From assembly GCA_946478845.1 (NCBI GenBank), contig CAMLDI010000072.1, positions 1 through 10,390 on the forward strand: a stretch of 10,390 nt of DNA, read 5' to 3'. Within the stretch, counting starts at the first letter, position 1, and each line of letters begins with the position of its first letter. The DNA is from an uncultured Paenibacillaceae bacterium. Its GTDB lineage: Bacteria; Bacillota; Bacilli; Aneurinibacillales; Aneurinibacillaceae. The notes under the pieces are model-generated. The model saw only the letters and a list, made by a program, of their open reading frames with translations. It had not been told where the DNA came from and did no database searches. A program made the position numbers and the translations under genes. Shown here one piece after another: positions 7,267 through 10,390 of this stretch.

Positions 7267-7294
7267 GAGTTTTTCGACTTTAATCGAAAAACTC
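7267..7294 (+). other. Perfect 11-bp hairpin upstream of tnpA
   Basis: GAGTTTTTCGA (7267-7277) and TCGAAAAACTC (7284-7294) are exact complements around a 6-base loop, ending 4 bases before the tnpA SD. It would fold in any transcript entering from outside or starting at the left end. It could limit read-through activation or tnpA translation; no U-tract follows, so it is not a standard terminator. Confidence 0.65.
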
Positions 7295-7311
7295 CAAAGG
7301 GAGGTTTAGAG

Positions 7312-7680
7312 TTGAATACTAGGGAAGTTACTAAGCAGTATCGATTAAATAAGTGGACTGAAATCATCACAGAATGCCGCAATAGTGGACAAACTGTTTC
7401 TGCATGGTGTGCTGACCATGACATCAATCAGAAAAGTTACTATTATTGGTTAAGACGCATTCGCACAGCCGCGTGCGAGGCTCTTCCATCACTTAGTTCC
7501 CAAAACAACCCAATCGTACCGGTAAACATTCCAGTTTGCACCACCGTTGCCGATTCCGCCGATCAAGAAGTAATGTCGGATATCATAATACGTTTTGGTG
7601 GTGTAACGCTGGAGATTCGCAACAATGCATCCACAACGTTAATTGAAAACACCCTGAGGGCACTTCAAAATGTTCGGTGA
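7312..7680 (+). CDS. tnpA: IS66 TnpA accessory protein
   Basis: TnpA is one of three proteins needed for transposition of canonical IS66 elements; its precise role is not settled, but it carries a DNA-binding-like helix-turn-helix. In this 122-residue product the domain spans about residues 10-50 (LNKWTEIITECRNSGQ, then VSAWCADHDINQKSYYYWLRR), as in other IS66 OrfA proteins. The C-terminal half is variable and ends with a beta-like IIIRFGGVTLEI stretch. The start is TTG 7312 with GGGAGG at a spacing of 7. It overlaps tnpB by 11 bases, suggesting coupled translation. Confidence 0.93.
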   Translation: MNTREVTKQYRLNKWTEIITECRNSGQTVSAWCADHDINQKSYYYWLRRIRTAACEALPSLSSQNNPIVPVNIPVCTTVADSADQEVMSDIIIRFGGVTLEIRNNASTTLIENTLRALQNVR

Positions 7681-8026
7681 TATCTCGAAAGCGGAGAAAA
7701 TCTATATCGCTTGTGGTTATACCGATATGCGAAAATCAATTGATGGACTCGCTGCCATTGTCCAACAGAACTTTCAGTTGAACCCTTTCCAGAACAGTCT
7801 TTTTCTTTTTTGTGGCCGGCGACGCAATCGGATGAAAGCACTCTGTTGGGAAGGAGATGGATTTGTTCTCCTTTATAAGCGACTTGAAAACGGAAGTTTT
7901 CAATGGCCAATGAATGCCGAAGCCGTTCGCTCCATCACATACCAGGAATTTCGATGGCTTCTAGAAGGTCTATCCATAGACCAACCTAAGGCCGTGAAAA
8001 AGATCAAGATTTCAGCCTGTATTTAA
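7670..8026 (+). CDS. tnpB: IS66 TnpB accessory protein
   Basis: This is IS66 Orf2, a short protein required with TnpA and TnpC for transposition and unrelated to the RNA-guided TnpB nucleases of IS200/IS605. The 118-residue length is typical. The family signature is clear: IYIACGYTDMRKSIDGLAAI near the N-terminus, then LFLFCGRRRNRMKALCWEGDGF, then LYKRLENGSFQWP and the WLLEGL segment. The ATG at 7670 lies inside the end of tnpA. Confidence 0.95.
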   Translation: MFGDISKAEKIYIACGYTDMRKSIDGLAAIVQQNFQLNPFQNSLFLFCGRRRNRMKALCWEGDGFVLLYKRLENGSFQWPMNAEAVRSITYQEFRWLLEGLSIDQPKAVKKIKISACI

Positions 8027-8066
8027 CAGTGAAAGGTCCCGCAAATGCGCATGGTTACTGGGTTTT

Positions 8067-8094
8067 CTGACACTTTTATGCTATACTGTATAGA
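8067..8094 (+). promoter_or_regulatory. Candidate internal promoter before tnpC
   Basis: CTGACA (8067-8072) and TATAGA (8089-8094) are spaced by 16 bases in the 95-base gap between tnpB and tnpC. An overlapping TGCTATACT (8079-8087) could serve as an extended -10 instead. Either would let tnpC be expressed independently of tnpA and tnpB. Confidence 0.45.
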
Positions 8095-8121
8095 GTAGAA
8101 AACACAAAGGAACGGGATTTT

Positions 8122-9657
8122 ATGAGCGATGCAAATCAGGTAAAAGTACTCGAAAAACGCATAGGCGAGTTGGAATTGGAAAACAAACGGCTCCACGATA
8201 CAGTTGAATATCTGACACGCAAGCTCTTCGGCAGAAGTACCGAGAAGACATCGTCCCTTTCTTTGGGGCAGATGTCTCTTTTTGATGAAGCAGAAACTCA
8301 ATCGGATCCGATGGCGCCAGAGCCTACTCTTAAGGAGGTAGAAGGTTACCGGCGAAAGAAATTTAAAGGGCAGCGGATGGAACTCTTGAAGGATATCCCT
8401 CACGATAAACGCCTCTGTACTCTTGATGAACAAGACCGCTTCTGCGAAGCCTGCAACACTACTCTTGTATCGGTTGGTGAAGAATTCATCCGTACTGAAA
8501 TCGAGTTCATTCCTGCCAAAGTTAGGGTCATCGATTATTATCGTGAAACCTTTGAATGCCGCACTTGTCGTAAGAATGGAGAACCCTACATAGAGAAATC
8601 ACCAATGCCTTATCCGGTGATCCAGCATTCCATGGCTTCTCCTTCCACGGTGGCATGGGTCATGCATCAGAAATTCGTCAATGCCCTTCCCCTTTACCGT
8701 CAGGAAAAAGAATGGCAGACACTGGGTGTAAACCTTAGCCGTGCTACCATGGCCAATTGGATTTTAGTTGCGTCCCGCGACTGGTTGGTGCCATTGGTGG
8801 AGCTAATGCATCAGAAAATCTTGCAAGAAAAATATCTGCATGCTGACGAGACGACCGTCCAAGTTATGAATGAAGAGGGACGGAAAAATACCACCGATTC
8901 TTACATGTGGGTATATAGTTCCGGCGAGCATTGCAAACACCCTATTCGAATCTTCGAGTATCAACCCGGCAGAAGCGGTAAATACCCTGAGGAATTCCTA
9001 AAGGGGTTCAAAGGGTACCTTCACTCGGATGCATATGCGGGATACAAAAAGATTCCCAAAATCACAAGGTGCCTATGTTGGACGCATCTTCGAAGGAAAT
9101 TCGTAGATGCCCTTCCAAAAGATATACATAGTCCCGAAGCGACCCTTCCGGGTCAAGGTATTACATTCTGCAACAAACTCTTCGAAATTGAAAAGAAGCT
9201 TGAGAACCTCTCGAGTGAAGAACGTAAATCAGAGCGCCTGAAACAGGAAAAACCCGTTTTAGATGCTTTTTGGGCATGGATCAATTCCACCAGAGGCAAG
9301 GTGCTGCCCAAATCCAAACTAAGTGAGGCTTTGAATTATGCTTTGAACAATAAGAAAGAGTTTATGAATTATCTTGAGGATGGCAACTGCTCCATTTCCA
9401 ACAACCTTGCGGAAAACAGTATTCGTCCCTTTACCATCGGACGCAAAAACTGGTTATTTAGCGGAAGCCCGAAAGGAGCTTCGGCGAGTGCCGCCGTTTA
9501 TAGCATTATCGAAAGTGCTAAAGCAAATGGTCTTAATCCATATAAATATCTTCATTTCATTTTTAGCCAATTGCCGGGAGTACAGTTCGGCCAGCACCCA
9601 GAATTTCTGGAAGATTACCTTCCGTGGAGTCCAGAAGTTCAAGAAGCCTGCATATAG
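8122..9657 (+). CDS. tnpC: IS66 transposase TnpC (DDE type)
   Basis: This is the catalytic transposase, which cuts and joins element ends through a DDE active site. Its 511 residues show the full IS66 layout. A leucine-rich coiled coil lies at about 5-34, followed by the LFGRSTEK motif (35-42). A zinc-finger-like module uses C108/C111 and C146/C149. The catalytic core has D242 in YLHADETT, D303 in YLHSDAYAGY and E431 in NNLAENSIRPF. The IS66 C-terminal segment, AAVYSIIESAKANGLNPY, starts near 457. The start is ATG 8122 behind AAAGGAACGGG. All three acidic residues are present and the frame is unbroken, so the protein should be active. Confidence 0.97.
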   Translation: MSDANQVKVLEKRIGELELENKRLHDTVEYLTRKLFGRSTEKTSSLSLGQMSLFDEAETQSDPMAPEPTLKEVEGYRRKKFKGQRMELLKDIPHDKRLCTLDEQDRFCEACNTTLVSVGEEFIRTEIEFIPAKVRVIDYYRETFECRTCRKNGEPYIEKSPMPYPVIQHSMASPSTVAWVMHQKFVNALPLYRQEKEWQTLGVNLSRATMANWILVASRDWLVPLVELMHQKILQEKYLHADETTVQVMNEEGRKNTTDSYMWVYSSGEHCKHPIRIFEYQPGRSGKYPEEFLKGFKGYLHSDAYAGYKKIPKITRCLCWTHLRRKFVDALPKDIHSPEATLPGQGITFCNKLFEIEKKLENLSSEERKSERLKQEKPVLDAFWAWINSTRGKVLPKSKLSEALNYALNNKKEFMNYLEDGNCSISNNLAENSIRPFTIGRKNWLFSGSPKGASASAAVYSIIESAKANGLNPYKYLHFIFSQLPGVQFGQHPEFLEDYLPWSPEVQEACI

Positions 9658-9693
9658 AGCAAAACTCAGTTTACTTGAGATTTGCTCTTTTTT
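9656..9693 (+). terminator. Rho-independent terminator of tnpC
   Basis: AGAGCAAA (9656-9663) pairs with TTTGCTCT (9681-9688), extended inward by CTCA/TGAG across an A-A mismatch, followed by T at 9689-9693. The stem begins inside the tnpC stop codon and the T-tract runs into the right inverted repeat. Confidence 0.88.
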
Positions 9694-9720
9694 CTATACA
9701 CCAAGTTATTAGACGCTTAC
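9691..9720 (-). repeat. Right terminal inverted repeat (IRR) of IS66
   Basis: Read on the minus strand it begins GTAAGCGTCTAATAA, identical to the left end, with 26 of 30 positions matching. It fixes the right boundary at 9720. Confidence 0.95.
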
Positions 9721-9728
9721 CATAAAAA
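9721..9728. repeat. Right 8-bp target site duplication of the IS66 element
   Basis: CATAAAAA is an exact copy of 7185-7192 and directly follows the right inverted repeat. Confidence 0.93.
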
Positions 9729-9858
9729 CACGTTTGTCTTGAATTATGTGCACTATTTTTAATTATGCACAATGTTTTAATATGGATTTTATTCTTGAAT
9801 TTCGATGAAAAGGATAACTTCAGTTATTTATGTACATATCATTTTATAGAGATAACCC
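9729..9858. other. Short AT-rich gap between IS66 and the topB fragment
   Basis: No gene is seen. It holds a 6-bp inverted repeat, TGTGCA (9747-9752) and TGCACA (9766-9771), and a short palindrome ATAACT-TC-AGTTAT (9814-9827). Downstream topB sequence would be expected here if the fragment were whole, but none is recognisable, so the topB body has been replaced or deleted. Confidence 0.5.
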
Positions 9859-10206
9859 CTAGTCGCATGCGGAAATAATCGAGGTAACATCTTTTCGATT
9901 CATAAGGAATTTTATGATGCCCAGCTGTTTCTTTGCCCCAAGGTCTGGTCGATCCTTATTTTTAGGATCTCCCTTTACTTTGTATTGAAAGACTGAAGGT
10001 ATAAAAGGGAAGTTCTCCATTTTCCATCTGGTCATCTTGCTATCATAATCTTTAGCATCATAGAGTTGCAGCAAATGGCCAAAGGCCCAGGTGATAACAT
10101 ACCCATTCCCTTCAAAATACCCATCCTGCTTATTTTTGATTTTCAGTGCATCTGCAATATTTTTTGCTACAGATGGCTTTTCTGCAAGGCATAATTGGAC
10201 ACTCAT
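9859..10206 (-). pseudogene. topB: N-terminal fragment of a second topoisomerase III gene
   Basis: This 115-residue reading matches the start of the topB at 1-2154 without gaps; by hand about 92 of 115 residues are identical, with most differences after residue 86. It keeps LAEKPSVAKNIA with the Toprim glutamate (E9) and ends ...SACD, stopping with TAG directly after the first aspartate of the DxD motif (D115). Everything beyond, including the catalytic tyrosine domain, is missing, so it cannot be an active topoisomerase. Its own start is intact: ATG 10206 with AAAGGGAATG-like purines upstream. It lies 32 bases after a GH25 lysozyme gene on the same strand, suggesting they were once co-transcribed. 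The level of divergence rules out a very recent duplication of the neighbouring topB. Confidence 0.92.
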
Positions 10207-10238
10207 TTTGGTTCATTCCCTTTATTTTGTTTGAAAAT

Positions 10239-10390
10239 TTATCTGCTTCCATACTCTATAAATTCCTTTTCACTACCATTAAACACATTTACATCTATAA
10301 ACTTTTCTTCTCCACTATAACCATTCAATTGTTCCCGGTCTGTGTACTGCCAAAATGTCCAAGTTCTTTTATCTGGCAATGAAGGTTTGG
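10239..10390 (-). CDS. GH25-family lysozyme, C-terminal end only
   Basis: Only the last 49 codons and the stop lie in the window; the 5' part is beyond the right edge. GH25 (Chalaropsis-type) lysozymes cut the beta-1,4 bond between N-acetylmuramic acid and N-acetylglucosamine in peptidoglycan. The visible part carries the family's closing strands: TWTFWQYTDR, then LNGYSG, then FIDVNVFNG, equivalent to the usual WQYT...G..DxNxF pattern of the barrel end. After it come only about ten residues, so no C-terminal wall-binding repeat follows. Prophages and conjugative elements both carry such enzymes; placement before topB would fit an element with cell-wall-opening transfer functions, but that is inference. 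Confidence 0.82.
   Translation of the reverse strand, partial: KPSLPDKRTWTFWQYTDREQLNGYSGEEKFIDVNVFNGSEKEFIEYGSR

Larger units (their letters stand above)
7193..9720 (+). mobile_element. Complete IS66-family insertion sequence, 2528 bp
   Basis: The element has all canonical IS66 parts: inverted repeats opening GTAAGCGT, three plus-strand genes (tnpA, tnpB, tnpC) with no visible frameshift, an internal promoter candidate before tnpC, a terminator after it, and perfect 8-bp target duplications. Its base composition is clearly less AT-rich than the flanking DNA, so it comes from a different background. Intact genes and an undecayed duplication point to recent and possibly still active insertion. 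It landed between the zinc-ribbon terminator and the topB fragment without breaking a recognisable gene. Confidence 0.97.

Noticed and set aside
7670..8026. RNA-guided nuclease because of the name TnpB
   Set aside because: IS66 TnpB is a short unrelated accessory protein; no RuvC motifs or omega-RNA-like sequence are present.
8023..8433. 136-residue minus-strand open frame at the start of tnpC
   Set aside because: It is antisense to a firmly identified transposase gene and shows no family features.
9814..9835. ATAACTTC start resembling a lox half-site
   Set aside because: Only eight bases match, the spacer and second arm are absent, and no Cre-like gene is visible; short AT-rich palindromes are expected here.
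9850..9865. Possible small deletion rather than replacement in the topB fragment (TAGGGG also occurs downstream in the intact topB)
   Set aside because: The match is only six bases plus loose A/T similarity, and no topB sequence is recognisable further on, so a simple internal deletion is not supported.
10146..10382. 78-residue plus-strand open frame
   Set aside because: It is antisense to the topB fragment and the lysozyme end, both supported by clear homology.
1..10390. CRISPR array, tRNA or rRNA genes
   Set aside because: No regularly spaced repeats, tRNA-like cloverleaf with TTCGANNC context, or rRNA-like sequence was seen on reading both strands.

Overview
The window reads as AT-rich Gram-positive DNA, most likely from a Bacillus-like member of the Bacillales. 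The evidence is strong purine-rich Shine-Dalgarno (SD) sites, TTG starts, a VanZ protein, a GH25 lysozyme and a Firmicute-type topoisomerase III. The content (a topB gene plus a topB fragment, a defence gene, an insertion sequence) fits an accessory region on a plasmid, integrative element or genomic island. I cannot place it in a species.

Layout: 1-2154 (minus) is a nearly complete topoisomerase III gene (topB) whose 3' end runs off the left edge. 2155-2583 has no convincing gene but holds three hairpins, one of them an apparent terminator facing the wrong way for its neighbours. 2584-3171 (minus) is a VanZ-family membrane protein. 3415-4848 (minus) is an ApeA-type HEPN protein, a predicted anti-phage RNase. 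From a divergent promoter region, 5037-5522 and 5522-6430 (plus) form a one-base-overlapping pair: a protein I do not recognise and a DEDDh exonuclease fused to a BRCT domain. 6501-7100 (plus) is a cysteine-rich multi-zinc-ribbon protein ending in a strong terminator. 7193-9720 is a complete 2528-bp IS66-family insertion sequence with terminal inverted repeats, tnpA, tnpB, tnpC and a perfect 8-bp target duplication. 9859-10206 (minus) is an N-terminal topB fragment that stops inside the Toprim DxD motif, and 10239-10390 (minus) is the C-terminal end of a GH25 lysozyme.

Working view: the segment from about 2.2 to 9.8 kb is cargo bracketed by an intact topB and the remnant of a second, diverged topB. 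This looks like a defence-flavoured island. ApeA is the one gene with a known defence family. The unknown-plus-exonuclease pair, possibly with the zinc-ribbon gene, is the best candidate here for an undescribed nucleic-acid-directed system, but only context and domain content support that. The IS66 copy looks like a separate and recent arrival because its target duplication is perfect.
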